DNA of 64,000 nt from Taudactylus pleione (GCA_031769625.1 JAUIMM010002293.1:62001-126000), one strand, 5' to 3'. Counted from the stretch's first letter, positions 44,486-56,505 are shown. Notes: generated from the letters alone by a model not told the origin. Made by a program: numbers and translations.

Positions 44486-46121
44486 TGTCGAAGCAGGATA
44501 ATTGGCTGAGACAGAATCTGTTTAAAATCAAGATCTTCAAGACGCCATTTTGCGACTGGTCACAAAATGCCATTTTAGCTACAACTAAAAAAATCCTTAC
44601 ATTAAATATTCAGTGATGACAAGACAGGTTTTGTTGATTTGTCTGTGACGAATAATTAGAGAATACACAAAGATATGGTGAGCATTTGCTCTGCATACAG
44701 AACAGTATGCCTATGAAAATTGAAGTATAATACAGACACTAATATACTCAGACAGAGTGAATTTGGAAACAATTGTTAGGCATTTAAGCTATCGTTAGCC
44801 ATTGTAGGCCATTGTATCTAATGTGATGTGGTTAAGGAGAAAATGAATTGTATTCTGGGTAAGCCATTGTCTTTGAGTCTGATGCTTAAACAGATTAGCC
44901 TTGCCTTTGTGATCTCATCAGGCATCTTTTGATCACCTGTGTAAACCCCCATTGCCTGTCATTTTTGTAGTCCAGACAAGTAATATCAAAACCAAGTAAA
45001 CATAGAGAAATAAATATATATATATTAATTCATGATAAATACATGCATGCATGTGTATTCACAATGCGTGCAAATATACACACAATTACATTAAAAAGTT
45101 CCGCAGTATTTTAAGTTAATATTCAGGGTTTTATTTATATCAGCAATGTTGTGAAATGTATGTATTTGATATTAATGGTATAGAACATTGTAGACATTTC
45201 ATGTTTGGTACTGTACTGATACCCTGTCTATTTCCAGATACCCGGTTATATTGGCAAGGGAATCGGATCATGCGTTCATGAGTTATGACTTATTGGTTGA
45301 AATATAAAACTCTGTATGCTGAGCCTGTGGTTAATTTAAATCAATTAAAGAAAAACAATACAATCTGAAGAAGTGGGACATACCCCTAGTGAACTGCCCT
45401 ATGAACTACAGTGTACTACAAAGACCAAGAGCAAGAACCAATGGAATTATGTTTGTCTGTCTATATTGCTGTTATAATGATCAGTTCGGGTATATAGCCT
45501 GTGTACCGGGCCCAGTTAGGAGCCATTCTTCTTGGATGACCGCAGGCTTCTGGATTGATGACTGTAACTGGGACCGGTGCGCTGGCGTATGTATGTCGAC
45601 TGTACCTATATTGAATGTAACCTTTACACGTATTGTCTAGATCATGTGCGTTTAAGTTCCTTTTTCTTTTATGCTGAATAATAACTTTTTGTGCTTCGGA
45701 ACCACAATCAAAATCTGAAAGTGTTTATTGCTCTGTGCGACTATTCATAACGCTAATTAGCGTCATATAAGGTTTAGAGGCTATAGGCATGATTGCATAG
45801 AGGTTATAGGCAGGATTCCATAGAGGTTATAGGCAGGATTCCATAGAGGTTATAGGCAGGATTCCATAGAGGTTATAGGCAGGATTCCATAGAGGTTATA
45901 GGCAGGATTGCATAGAGGTTATAGGCAGGATTCCATAGAGGTTATAGGCAGGATTCCATAGAGGTTATAGGCAGGATTGCATAGAGGTTATAGGCAGGAT
46001 TGCATAGAGGTTATAGGCAGGATTCCATAGAGGTTATAGGCAGGATTCCATAGAGGTTATAGGCAGGATTGCATAGAGGTTATAGGCAGGATTGCATAGA
46101 GGTTTTACATAGGATTCCATA
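44486..46121. mobile_element. 1.6 kb insertion in hAT copy 2, solo-LTR-like
   Basis: The junctions are clear from copy 1, which reads straight across (GATCCAAGTGCCTGC then AATCTCCACCACC). The insert starts TGTCGAAGCAGG and ends near TTCCATA, leaving TCT on both sides (ATCT/GTCT). It has a TATAAAA motif near 45303 and no coding region, and is compatible with a solo LTR of an endogenous retrovirus-type element. The 3' end is obscured by a 23-bp minisatellite. LTR identity is an inference. Confidence 0.5.
45775..46106. repeat. 23-bp minisatellite
   Basis: About 14 units of ATAGGCAGGATTCCATAGAG plus GTT. The only common variant is TTGCATAG for TTCCATAG. Units are almost identical, so expansion is recent. 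Confidence 0.95.
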
Positions 46122-46130
46122 GTCTCCACC

Positions 46131-47927
46131 ACCAACACCTGCACCAACATCCTCATTCATCATCAGGAGTAGTCCTGTTGCATCCAATGTTGTTATTCAA
46201 AGCAGGATTGACTCCACTCCTATCCGTGATTACTCAGAAGGATCCTTGATGCTGCTGTTGCTGTGAGTGGATCTTCATCCCAGAAGGGGACCAGGAGGAA
46301 GACTACTTGTAGTCTATCCTCCAAAAAACAATTAACTGTCAAACAATCGTTTGCAAGGGCAATCAAGTATGACCACAATCATCCAGTTGCACAGCGGATT
46401 ACTGACACCTTAACAGCTATGTTGGTATTAGATGTGCGTCCAGTATAAGCCATTACTGCAGTGGGTTTTCAACAGTTAATTGAGATCCTGTGTCCTCGCT
46501 ACCAAATCCCTTCTAGATTCCACTTTGTTAGAACAGCAATTCCAACTCTGTACAAGGACATTAAAAAAAAACATATTAATGTCCTCAGAAATGCTGTAGT
46601 ACCCACTGTCCACTTGACCACTGATATGTGGACAAGTGGGACAGGGCAAACTAAGGATTACATGACTGTGACAGCCCATTGGGTAGGTGTATTGCCTACA
46701 ACAGCAACAGCAGCAGCAACATCTACCAACAGACAGCTGATACATAGGCAAGCTACTCTTTGTATAACTTGTTTCAGTAAGAGGCATACTGCTGAGAACC
46801 TCTTAGAAAAACTCAGGGAAATCATTGCTAAATGGCTTACCCCACTTGGACTCTCCTCAGGTTTTGTGATTTCAGACAATGCCACCAATATTGTGAGAGC
46901 ATTACATGTGGGCGAATTCCAACAAGTCCCATGTTTTGCTCACACAATTAATTTGGTGGTGCAACATTTGTTTTTAAATGACAGGGGCGTGCAGGAGATG
47001 CTCTCGGTGGCACGCAAAATATCCGGACATTTTAGACATTCGGCAACCACTTGTCAAAGATTACATGACCAGCAGGTACTGTTAAATTTGCCCTGCCATC
47101 AGCTAAAGCAAGAGGTAGTAACTCGGTGGAATTCTACCCTCTATATGCTTCAGCGGATTGAGGAACAGCAAAAGCTATACAACAGCCTATGACATAGGCC
47201 GTGGAGGGGGAATGCACCTTACTCAAGCACAGTGGAGATTAATTTCCATGTTGTGCAAGGTTCTCAAACCCTTTGAACTTGCCACATGTGAAGTTAGTTC
47301 AGACACTGCGAGCATGAGTCAGGTAATTCCCCTCATCAGACTTTTGCAAAAACAGCTGGAGATACTGAAGGAGGAGCTGAAATGGAGCGATTGCGCACGG
47401 TATGTAGGACTGGTGGATCAAGCCCTTGATTCACTTCACCAGGATCCAAGAGTCGTCAATCTATTGAAATCTGAAAAATATATTTTGGCAACCATTCTGG
47501 ATCCTAGGTTTAAGTCCTACCTTATGAGTTTTTTTCAAACAGACCAAAATCTAAAACTATGCAAAGAGCTGTTGGTAAAAAAAATGTCAGCTGCAGCCGC
47601 ACGTGAAACGCCATCATCTCCTCCTTCAGTTTCTGCAGCTGCCAGGAAAAAACTTGCCCACCCTCCAGTGTGTACTCCGAAAGAGTTTTCAGTGCAGCTG
47701 GCAACCTTGTCAGTGATCAGCATAGGCAGTTACTTCCTCAAAATGTGGAAAAGATGATGTTCATTAAATTGAATTACAAATTCCATGAGGAAGACCTCTG
47801 TCAACAATTACATAAAAAAATTACTACAGAGGCGCCTATGGTGGTTTCGAGCGGGGACGAATTGATGTTGAGTGCAGAAGAGGATGTACACACTGATGGG
47901 GATGATGAGGACGATGACGACTTGTAA
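46131..47927 (+). pseudogene. hAT transposase catalytic and C-terminal region
   Basis: Motifs: QLTVKQSFARAIKYDHNHPV, LDVRPV, CPRYQIPSRFHF, then TTDMWTSGTGQTKDYMTVTA with the first catalytic Asp (46622), VISDNATNIVRAL with the second (46875), CFAHTINLVVQHL (46933), VVTRWNSTLYML, LDPRFKSYL, and the hATC dimerisation motif YSERVFSAAGNLVS...LLPQNVEKMMFIK (47670-47765). Breaks: TAA at 46446-46448, a frameshift near 47190 and another near 47665, where residues before YSERVF are also missing. The C-terminus ends in an acidic tail (DGDDEDDDDL). hAT transposases cut and paste DNA with 8-bp duplications, which fits the flanks seen here. Confidence 0.9.
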
Positions 47928-48244
47928 TGTAAAGCCAGTTTGTGTATGGGATAATTTTCATTTCCATGTCCAATGCACATTGAAAGCTTGTTTGATTGAG
48001 GTCCAAACAAACCAATTATTTCAGCCACAATTGGCAATCCTTGTCGCTGAAATTATTGGTTTGCTAAACTCCTGTTTCGTATACAACATAAGGGTGGGTG
48101 GGGAGGGCCCAAGAACTATTCCATCTTGCACCTTTTTCCTTTCCATAATGTGCTGGATGGGGCATTGCTGCCTGACATTTTAAATTAATGTTATGGTTGG
48201 TTTAGGAACCAATGATTTGTTTTTAAATTAATTTATTATCAATT

Positions 48245-48420
48245 TTACAGCCAGGGGCTGCACCAATGAATTTCTTTTAATTATTAATTATTCATCCCGG
48301 GGCTGCACCAATGAATTGCTTTTTAATTATTAATTATTCATCCAGGGGCTGCACCAATGAATTGTTTTTAAAATTAATTTATTATCAATTTTACAGCCAG
48401 GGGCTGCACCAAGTATCAAC
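48245..48420. repeat. Threefold repeat in the hAT copy 2 3' UTR
   Basis: About 60-base units with CCAGGGGCTGCACCAATGAA and TTAATTATTAATTATTCATC. Confidence 0.85.
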
Positions 48421-49704
48421 TATCAATTCTTCAATCCTCAAGGGTATCCCAACCATCATCTTTGCTTAGTCCTCAACTCTATTAATAATTATATCAATCA
48501 GTTTTGAGCCAGTAAGCTGGATGCAACCTTTTGACCCTTTACCTAGATGAAAAAAATCAATATTGTGATCTGTGAGGTGGTCAAAATTGACTGGAAATGA
48601 ATGAAAATAAATGTTATTGAGGTTATTAATACTGAAGGATCAAAAAAAAGACCCATTTTATGTGATTTTAGCTGTTTTTTAAATTTTTTAAGAAAAAATC
48701 CAGATCCAAAACAAAAACCCGAAAACAAAACACGAAGGTGAGGTTTTGGCAAAGCCAATCCAGATCCAAAACCAAAACATGGGGGTCGGCGCACATCCCG
48801 AATTTAGAACCTCCAAACTGACAGTGATGTCCAGTTGAAGCCAAACACAATTCTTAGTAAATTTAACCCACAAGGTGAGTTCCATTATTGTATTGGTATT
48901 AGGGGTGTGCAGCGGCCACTTTTCGTGTTTTGTGTTTTGGTTTTGGATCTGGACCTTTCTTCGTGTTTTGGATCTGGATTGGTCTTGCCAAAACCACCCT
49001 TACGTGTTTTGGGTTCTGGGTTTTGTGTTTTGGATCTGTATTTTTTTTTTAAAAAGCATAAAAACAGCTAAAATCACAGAATTTGTGTGTTTTTCTGCTC
49101 CTATGCTATTATTAACCTCAATAACCTTAATTTGCACTCATTTCCAGTCTATTCTGAACACCTCACACCTCACAATATTGTTTTTATATCCAAAAGGTTG
49201 CACCGAGGTAGCTGGATGACTATGCTAAGAGATACGAGTGGGCGGCACAAACACTTGGTCCATCTAGGAGTGACACTGCAGTGGCAGACAGGATGGCAGT
49301 TTGAAAAACTAGGCCCCAAACAGTACATAATTCAAAGAAAAAAAAGAGGTGCAAGATGGAATTGTCCTTGGGCCCTCCCACCTACCCTTATGTTGTATAA
49401 ACAGGACATGCACACTTTAACAAACCAATCATTTCAGCCGCCAGGGTCTGCCACACGACTGTGGCTGACTGATTGGTTCGTTTGGGCCCCCACAAAACAA
49501 GCTGTCAATTAATCTGTCCCTGCACAAACTGGCTCTACGGAGGCAAGATGTCGTCCTCATCCTCCTCATCCACCGATTCCTTACCCTCTTCAGTGATGTG
49601 TACATCCTCATCCTCACAGAGTATTAATTCGTCCCTGCTGGAATCCACAACCACAGGTCCCTCTGTACGTTCTGGAGGCTGGTCTCCCTGGAAGAGTTGA
49701 TAAT

Positions 49705-49990
49705 TCATTTTATGAACATCATCTTCTCCACATTTTGTGGAAGCAACATCCTACGCCTTTCGCTGACAAGGTTCCCGGCTGCACTAAACACTCTTTCGGA
49801 GTACACACTGGAGGGGGGGCAACTCAGATAAAATTGAGCCAGTTTGTACAGGGACCTCCAAATTGCTTCTTTTTCCTGCCAGTACAGGTACGGACTGTCT
49901 GACATGCCTACTTGGATGCTGTCACCGATGTAATCCTTTAACAGACAGACGCACGCTTGTCGCTGCTGCTTTAAGGATGCAAGTGCGGCT
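49705..49990 (-). pseudogene. hATC remnant of hAT copy 3
   Basis: It reads DYIGDSIQVGMSDSPYLYWQ, EKEAIWRSLYKLAQFYLSCP, then SSVYSERVFSAAGNLVSERR and LLPQNVEKMMFIK, the dimerisation region of the transposase. It retains residues that are deleted before YSERVF in copy 2. Upstream it runs directly into the monomer array. Confidence 0.85.
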
Positions 49991-50790
49991 ACAGCCCACA
50001 CATTTCACAAAGACAGAAAAAAAAATAAGAATTTTTTTATTGTTTGGGGAGCTCACTTTGAGGGTTACACCACCCTTTAACAGACAGACGCACGCTTGTC
50101 GCTGCTGCTTTAAGGATGCAGGTGCGGCTACAGCCCACACATTTCACAAAGACAGAAAAAAAAGAATATTTTTATTGTTTGTGGAGCGCACTTTGAGGGT
50201 TACACCACCCTTTAACAGACAGACGCACGCGTGTCGCTGCTGCTTTGAGGACAGTATCATATGCAGTGACAGTAGACTTGTCAGAAATTGTTGGCACGTC
50301 CTTCAGTCCGGACCAGATGTCCAAACCTGCCCTTGACTTATCACACAGGCGCACACATGGCACTGCTACTGTGTTGATGCACGTGCGGCTACATCGCACA
50401 CAAGTCACAAACACATAAAAAAATAGTTTTTTATTTTTTGGAGCACTTTGAGGGTTACACCACCCTATAACAGACAGACGCACGCTTGTCGCTGCTGGTT
50501 TGAGGATGCAAGTGCGGCTACAGCCCACACAATTCACAAAGACAGAAACAAAAATAAGAATATTTTTATTGTTTGTGGAGCGCACTTTGAGGGTTACACC
50601 ACCCTTTAACAGACAGACGCACGCTTGTCGCTGCTGCTTTAAGGATGCAGGGGCAGCTACAGCCCACACATTTCACAAAGACAGAAAAAAAAAGAAGAAT
50701 TTTTTTATTGTTTGTGGAGCTCACTTTGAGGGTTACACCACCCTTTAACAGACAGACGCACGTTTGTCGCTGCTGCTTTGAGGATGCAGG
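49936..50790. repeat. Monomer array inside hAT copy 3
   Basis: Units start CCTTTAACAGACAGACGCAC at about 49936, 50075, 50210, 50468, 50605 and 50742, spaced 130-140 bases. Between 50245 and 50345 lies a piece not found in the other units (GTCAGAAATTGTTGGCACGT...), possibly a relic of the replaced coding region. Confidence 0.85.
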
Positions 50791-51115
50791 TGGAATCTAG
50801 ACGGGATTTGGAACCGGGGACACACTACCTCCATCAATTGTCTAAATCCCACTGCACTAATGGCGGATACTGGACGCACGTCTAACACCAACATAGCAGT
50901 CAAGGCCTCATTTATACGTTTTGCTTCAGGATGACTGCTGTCGTACTTCATCCTCATCGCTAGGGACTGTTGGAGGGTCAATTGTTTAGTAAAAGTAGTG
51001 GTGTTCCTACTTCCTCTCTGGGATGATGAACAACTCCCAGCAGTAGCAACAGCACTAGGAGGAAGTGGTTCTTGATCTTTCCCTATTTTATTTTTATCGG
51101 AGAAAGTTTGGTCCT
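50788..51115 (-). pseudogene. hAT copy 3 N-terminal frame lacking BED finger
   Basis: It matches the 63194-63568 frame of copy 5: KDQTFSDKNKIGKDQEPLPP, then directly SQRGSRN-type linker, QLTLQQSLAMRMKYDSSHPE and CPRFQIPSRFH. The start codon is lost (ATAAAG here where copy 5 has ATGGAG). The BED finger and about 200 residues present in copy 4 are deleted. Confidence 0.75.
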
Positions 51116-51184
51116 TTATTTATGTTATATTGATATATACGTGCGGCTAAGGCGCACACAAACACAGAAAATATTTTTTTATTT

Positions 51185-51990
51185 TTGCTGGAGAGTAGTG
51201 CACTTTGTGGGTTACACCACCCTTTAAGAAATGAGCCAGCCGACTCTTTACTTATGGGACCCAGGTGCACGCTTGGCGCTGCTCCTTTGTTGATGCACGT
51301 GCGGCTACTGCGCACACAATTCACAAACACAGAAAATTTTTTTTATTTGGTTTGGAGTGTACTTTGGGGGTTACAGCACCCTTTAATGGTCAAGCTAGCC
51401 GGCCCTTTACTTATGACACAGGCGCACGCTTGGCACTACTTTGTTGATGCACGTGCGGCTACTGCGCACACAATTCACAAACACAGAAAATATTTTTTTA
51501 TTTGGTTTGGACTGGAGTGTACTTTGGGGGTTACAGTACCCTTTAACGGTCAAGCCAGCCGGCCCTTTACTTATGACACAGGCGCACGCTTGGCACTACT
51601 TTGTTGATGCACGTGCGGCTACTGCGCACACAATTCACAAACACAGAAAAAATATTATTTTTTTAGCACTTGGGGGGAGCACCCCTGATGGACAGAGCAC
51701 CCCCTGGACAACACTACAGCACCCCTTTAGGACTGGGACACTGCACAGGACTTTGGAGTGGACACAGCCCCTATGGAGAACTGACTGCACAACACAGTCC
51801 AGCCAGCCCCTATGGACTTTGAAGTAGTGGACACAGCCCTTATTAACAACAGCAGCACAGCACAACACAGCCAGCCCCTATGGACTTTGAAGTAGTGGAC
51901 ACAGCTCCTATGGACAACAGCAGCACAGCGCAGCACAGCACAGCACAGCACAACACTGTTCTGCACTACACTACACTACACTACAAAGCC
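51185..51990. repeat. Leader repeats of hAT copy 3
   Basis: From 51185 to 51660 are three monomers (about 140-150 bases) with GCACGTGCGGCTACTGCGCA and CACCCTTTAA blocks, clearly related to the internal array. From 51670 to 51990 is a minisatellite of CAGCCCCTATGGACTTTGAA and CAACAGCAGCACAGC units. Confidence 0.85.
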
Positions 51991-52229
51991 CAGCCAGCCC
52001 TAACTCCCACCCTCCCTCTTCACTGTCCACAGCCGAGTGAGAAAATGGCACCGACGCGGGTACCTTATATAGGATCCAAAACCCGCGATACCCGGAAGGC
52101 GGGATGATGACGTTTTGCCTCGATTTCAGATCCGAGTCAGGCGGGAAAAGTCGAGCCTGACTCGGATCGGCCTCGGATCGGAGGGGCTCGGATTTCAGAA
52201 ATCCGAACCCGCTCACCCCTAATTGGTAT

Positions 52230-52374
52230 TAACACAGTGATCCTAATTTAATGGCACACACATGTCGTATTGTTTTACCGCTTTCTGAGCTCCAGGAATT
52301 CCCAAACAACTCAGCCATATAGTACTGCATCTTGGGACAAGCACCCACAGACAGGTATTGGTGTAGGAACATAA
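52230..52374. other. Short unassigned spacer
   Basis: Nothing recognised between hAT copy 3 and the next MITE. Confidence 0.4.
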
Positions 52375-53532
52375 AGGGCCATATTCAATTAGGTGCGAAA
52401 AGTCAGTTTCTGCAGTAAAGTATCGCCGGTTACGTCATTTCACCAGGCAAAAACTGTTCCTCGTATTCAATTCCAAAAGACTTTTCGCCAGTGCGGAAAC
52501 TTAATGCATTGGAATAGGCAAAAAAGATTCGCCTATGAAACCTGTCGGAGAAAAAGTGCAGAATTGGGGTTTTGGGGTGCAAACTTGCGGGAACCACCCA
52601 GCACCCTTGGGACAGTCCCCCAAAGGTAAACTGTGTCAAAAAAAAGTTTTAAAACAATTAACACCCCAAAAAAGTACTTTCATTTTGCGGTAAAAAAAAA
52701 GCAAAGTTGGGGGACAAACTTATTAACTAGCGAAATAGACTCCAGGGGGGTCCCCAAGTATGCCCCAGGTGTGTTTAAGATTGCAGGTGCTTTCGGCAGG
52801 TGGTTTATTTTAAAACTTCATTTTAGCAACTTGTATCCCAACTTTGCTGGGACTAGTAATTTTCTTAAAAAAAACCCTGCTAAACACTATTCTTCACCAC
52901 TTCTGCAAAGACGCTAAATAACAGCTACTGAGATCATTTAAGTACCCCAAATACCTTCACCAGGGCTATTCAGGGAAATCTATAGTGATCCCCAATGTCA
53001 GTGCATCTTTTGGAGGGTGTCAGGCTGATTTCCCCAAATCTGACAGGACTTTTCACTGGTTTTGAATTTGTCGGGTTCTGTTTTTGCCGATTTGGAATTG
53101 AATACGGGGATAAGAGGGGAGAAGCGTGATACTTTTCTGCATGCAATACCTAGGCAGCGGGACCAGGCCCGCCAAGAGCCGCGGCGGGCCCAGTTAACAG
53201 GGGACGTGGCCTAATCACGGGAGGCGTGGCCACACCCCCTTCGGGGAAAAAAAAGAAAGATTTTCAGCGAGGCAAAGTGCTGGCGAGGAGGGGTGCTCTG
53301 AGACCCCTCTGCCCGGCGCAAAGTCATGGGGGACACAATCAGTGTGAGCGGTCCCCCCCACAGGCATAGGAGACGCTGTGTGCTGGGCTGCTGTGAGGGA
53401 GGGGGGGATGGCGTCAGACCCAGGCCCCCGCCGGGCCCCTCAGGAAGCCCGGGCCCGGGTTAAATTTGTACCTGCCCCCCCCCCTCTCGGCGCCCCTGAG
53501 CGGGACTTTTCACACTTAATTGAATACAGGCC
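52375..53532. mobile_element. 1.16 kb foldback-ended element, PIF/Harbinger-like
   Basis: Ends AGGGCCATATTCAATTAGGT and ACTTAATTGAATACAGGCC with arms reaching GAAAAGTC/GACTTTTC. Flanked by TAA on both sides (52372-52374 and 53533-53535), a usual PIF/Harbinger target. Interior has no coding frame I recognise; a GC-rich stretch at 53150-53480 may be a further insertion. Confidence 0.7.
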
Positions 53533-53616
53533 TAAATGTGAATCGACAGCAATAAAACAATATTTAAGAAATTGCATTTCCCAACTAAAGAATTTTTTAC
53601 TGTATAATTCCATATA

Positions 53617-54018
53617 CAGGTTGAATCTCCCATATCTAAAATGCTTGGCACCAGAAGTATTTTGGATATTAGATTTTTCCATATTTTTTAATATTAGCAT
53701 ACCATAATAAGATGTCTTGGGAATGGGACCCAAGACTAAACACAGAATGCATTAATGTTTCATATACACCTTGTACACACAGCCTGAAGGTTATTGTATA
53801 CATTATCTTTAATCATTTTGTACATCAATCAAAGTTTGTGTACATACACAAAATTTTTTTAAATTTCATATACACCTGATACACACAGCCTGAAGGTGAT
53901 TTTATAATAAACAAAGTTTGAGTGCATTGAACCATCAGAATGCAAAGGTGAAATTATTTCAGTCGCACTCAATAAAAATACGTATTTTGAAATACTTGGA
54001 TATGGGAGACTAAGCCTG
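53617..54018. mobile_element. Tigger-like (Tc1/mariner) non-autonomous element
   Basis: CAGGTTGAATCTCCCATATC at the left and ATGGGAGACTAAGCCTG at the right, flanked by TA dinucleotides. The interior (ATGCTTGG, CACCAGAAGTATTTTGGATA, TTTCATATACACCT, ACACAGCCTGAAGGT) closely resembles mammalian Tigger-derived DNA repeats as I remember them. No transposase is present. Confidence 0.75.
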
Positions 54019-54064
54019 TATTTACTATATACTGAACCTCTCATTAACTATGATGCAATGTCCT

Positions 54065-55183
54065 GGGCCAAAATGTATTTTCAATAAGATAAGTTTTATT
54101 ATAATTGGCCCTTTTGAGTGCCTTATTTTCTAAATACTATATATATATAGAATGGTGAGAAATCCCCATATCCCGTCTATGGTGAGAGCCGCTACATAGT
54201 AACTGCAAGATTAATTGATGTTAATCTTGTGGTTTACATCAATGATACAATGACGCGATGTCTAAGGGAGACAGAGGCTGGCCGCATTCAGCTAATCAGG
54301 GAGCTGCTCCGACGGAGATGCTCCCTGATTGGCTGGCGGCCCCTGCACTGACGGGCACGTGTGTGCCCCCGTCATTTACGCGGAGCAAAGGTATGTGTAC
54401 ACACATACCTTTGCTCAGTCAGGCATGGATCAGGTTTTTTTTGGTTTTTTATTTTAACCCCTGGATTGCCTACTTGGAGAAGAGGACGTGATCTACGCAT
54501 AGGAGAGGTGAGTATGGATTTTTTTTTCAGGTACACCCCTATGGATTACTTCGGATAATAGCTGAGTATGTGTGAGTGTGAGTGTGAGTGTGCATGTATG
54601 TTTTATTAAAATTATACTTTCACGGTGTAAGTTTGTTTTTTTACGTATTTCTTTAGTTGTGGAACTACAAGTGCCAGCAGGCCCGTAATGCCCCACATGC
54701 TGGTATTTGTGGTTCTCCAAATACCAGCATGCAGGGGACCCCTACTCGTTTTGTCCCCTGAATTTCCTGAACCAGGACCAGCTCAACAAAGCCCTGTGCT
54801 GGTTCTTAATATACAGGGGCCCCCTACGCATTTTGGCCCCTGTATTTTTAGAACCAGAACAGGCTTTATAAAGCCCGGGGCTGGTTATGCTTTTGGGGAG
54901 GGGGTGCACGTTTTTTTTTTTTAATACACACAGAAGCCATCATGGATCTCACTGATCTGTGATGGCTTCTCTAAAACTCGCACCTTTTAATGCTACTCGC
55001 ATTAAAAGGTGTCAGTTTACATAGTCCTAAACTCGCCTGCACTCGCAAATGCAGTAGACTCGAGCTGAAAAGTTCGCAGGCTATTGAATTTGCGAGTTTC
55101 AGTACAAACTCACACTTTTTAAAAGTGCGAGAAAGTGCGAGTTTGTACTGTTACTAAAACTGACTACCTATTACATTTGGCCC
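54065..55183. mobile_element. Serial-hairpin element E
   Basis: Ends GGGCCAAAATGTATTTT and AATGTAATAG-type complement ending CATTTGGCCC; AATGTC occurs just outside both ends (54057-54062, 55184-55189). Hairpins in a row: 54294-54330, 54349-54374, 54383-54416, 54696-54731, 54932-54970, 54981-55011 and 55101-55149. No coding capacity. Confidence 0.7.
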
Positions 55184-55277
55184 AATGTCTTCATCCCTTC
55201 TGGGATGAAAATCCACTCCCAGCAGCTGGCATGGTGCTCAAGAATTCAGAAGAAAGACACAAAATAACGCCTTAAAT

Positions 55278-55488
55278 CAGGGGTAGCCAACTTCGGTCCT
55301 CGAGAGCTACTAACAGTTCATGTTTTCCAGACCACCTAGCTGGTGCACATTTGTATTCATTGCTCAGTAACACATTTGAAAAGATCCACAGGTGGAGTTA
55401 ATTATTACACTTGTGATTCTGTGAGGAGAACTGGAAAATATATACTGTTTGTACTGTAGCTGTCGAGGACCAGGGTTGGCTACCCCTG
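55278..55488. mobile_element. Short hAT MITE with perfect 8-bp duplication
   Basis: Ends CAGGGGTAGCCAAC and GTTGGCTACCCCTG; flanks CCTTAAAT at 55270-55277 and 55489-55496 are identical. Inner TCCTCGAGAGCT and AGCTGTCGAGGA continue the inverted repeats. Confidence 0.9.
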
Positions 55489-55736
55489 CCTTAAATAATA
55501 GATCTTATGCTAGTCCACATATCTGTGCTGGTTAAGTGGCACTCTGAGGCCACTAACTATGTTTTTTTAATGTCCCTGTTCAGGTTGGAAAATATGCAAT
55601 GTGGAAGCTTTGCAAAGGATTATTTTACAGTCAATTGTTTTGGAAAGCAGTCTTCCTGGTCCCCTTCTCGGATGAAAATCCACTCCTAGCAGCAGAAGTT
55701 GGCACAGGATTCTCAAGAAAGACACAACATAAATTT

Positions 55737-55906
55737 AATTTACTAAAGTGAGAGTTTTTAGAAGTGAGTTTTGGAAGTGATGTTGCTTTCCCATAGAAAA
55801 TAATCAGATTCTAGATATTATCTTCTAAAAAGTGCTAGGTAAATGATGTTAAGAAGAATCTGATTGGTTGCTATGGGCAACATCACTTGAATTTACCCCT
55901 TAATAT
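55737..55906. mobile_element. Foldback MITE, relative of 17287-17467
   Basis: TTTACTAAAGTGAG at the left; GATTGGTTGCTATGGGCAAC then ATTTACCCC at the right. TTAA lies next to both ends. Confidence 0.7.
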
Positions 55907-55952
55907 CTTTGTGCTGGTTAAGTGGCAGTTTGGAGGCCACTAACTAACTATG

Positions 55953-56505
55953 GGGGTCATTCAGACCCACTCGCGAGTGGCAGTCCGCTCGCAAGTGGGT
56001 CGATGTTCCCCACTGCGCATGCGCACGACGGAGGGAGCTCCGTCGTGCGCATGCGCGAGACCCGGCGAGCGACGGGCTTTCCATTGCTCGGGGTCTCGCA
56101 CCAAAGGGGGCATGCTGTCGATGTTGATTGACAGCACGCCCCCTTTGGTGGGCGTGCCAGGGGCGTGCCTGCCAGAAAGAGGCGTTCCCATGGGAACACC
56201 TACCGTCTGAAGCCGGCCCCACTGACATCACTAGTGATGTCAGTGGGAGTGATTTTGGCTCTGATAGAGCCAAAATCACTCCTGGCCTTGCGGCTGGGAA
56301 ACCCGACCGCAGGGTTTCCCTCGCAAGTCCGATGGTCGCGATGGTCGAGACCATCGTGACCATCTTTTTGCACGCTCGTATATGCTGTGGGTGGTGACCC
56401 ACAGCTATACGAGCATCCAGGAGGACGCTCCATTTTAATGGAGGAAGGCCCTGATTCAGAGTGAGTGCTCTGGTCAGAGCGTCCGGCTCTGAATCAGAGC
56501 CTATC
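55953..56505 (-). mobile_element. Hairpin-chain element, full copy D (family 1)
   Basis: Hairpins in order: 55964-56001, 56015-56056, 56055-56099, 56100-56149, 56180-56201, 56217-56247, 56247-56281, 56296-56320, 56331-56364, 56374-56414, 56428-56443 and 56448-56500. It is copy A read from the other strand. The stem GAGTGATTTTGGCTC here differs from copies A and C, with matching changes in its partner arm. Confidence 0.85.

Larger units (their letters stand above)
42583..48801 (+). mobile_element. hAT transposon copy 2, full length with target duplication, interrupted
   Basis: Left end TAGAGATGACC, right end GCGCACATCCCGA; flanks ATTTAGAC and ATTTAGAA (seven of eight). Inside: leader minisatellite (42830-43075), leader monomers (43085-43420), BED-finger frame, a 1.6 kb insertion (44486-46121), transposase core and C-terminus (46131-47927), and a 3' UTR with TTTTGGTTTTGGATCTG terminal block in reverse. 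Without the insertion it would be about 4.6 kb, the normal order of a hAT element. This is the reference copy for the others here. Confidence 0.85.
48900..52221 (-). mobile_element. hAT copy 3, internally deleted, core replaced by tandem array
   Basis: Ends TAGGGGTGTGCAGCGG and CCGCTCACCCCTA, with perfect 8-bp duplications ATTGGTAT at 48892-48899 and 52222-52229. On the - strand: GC-rich end, leader minisatellite (51670-51990), leader monomers (51185-51660), short N-terminal frame, a monomer array (49936-50790), hATC region, 3' UTR. The perfect duplication and shared layout with copy 5 show that this derivative was itself mobile. Confidence 0.9.
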
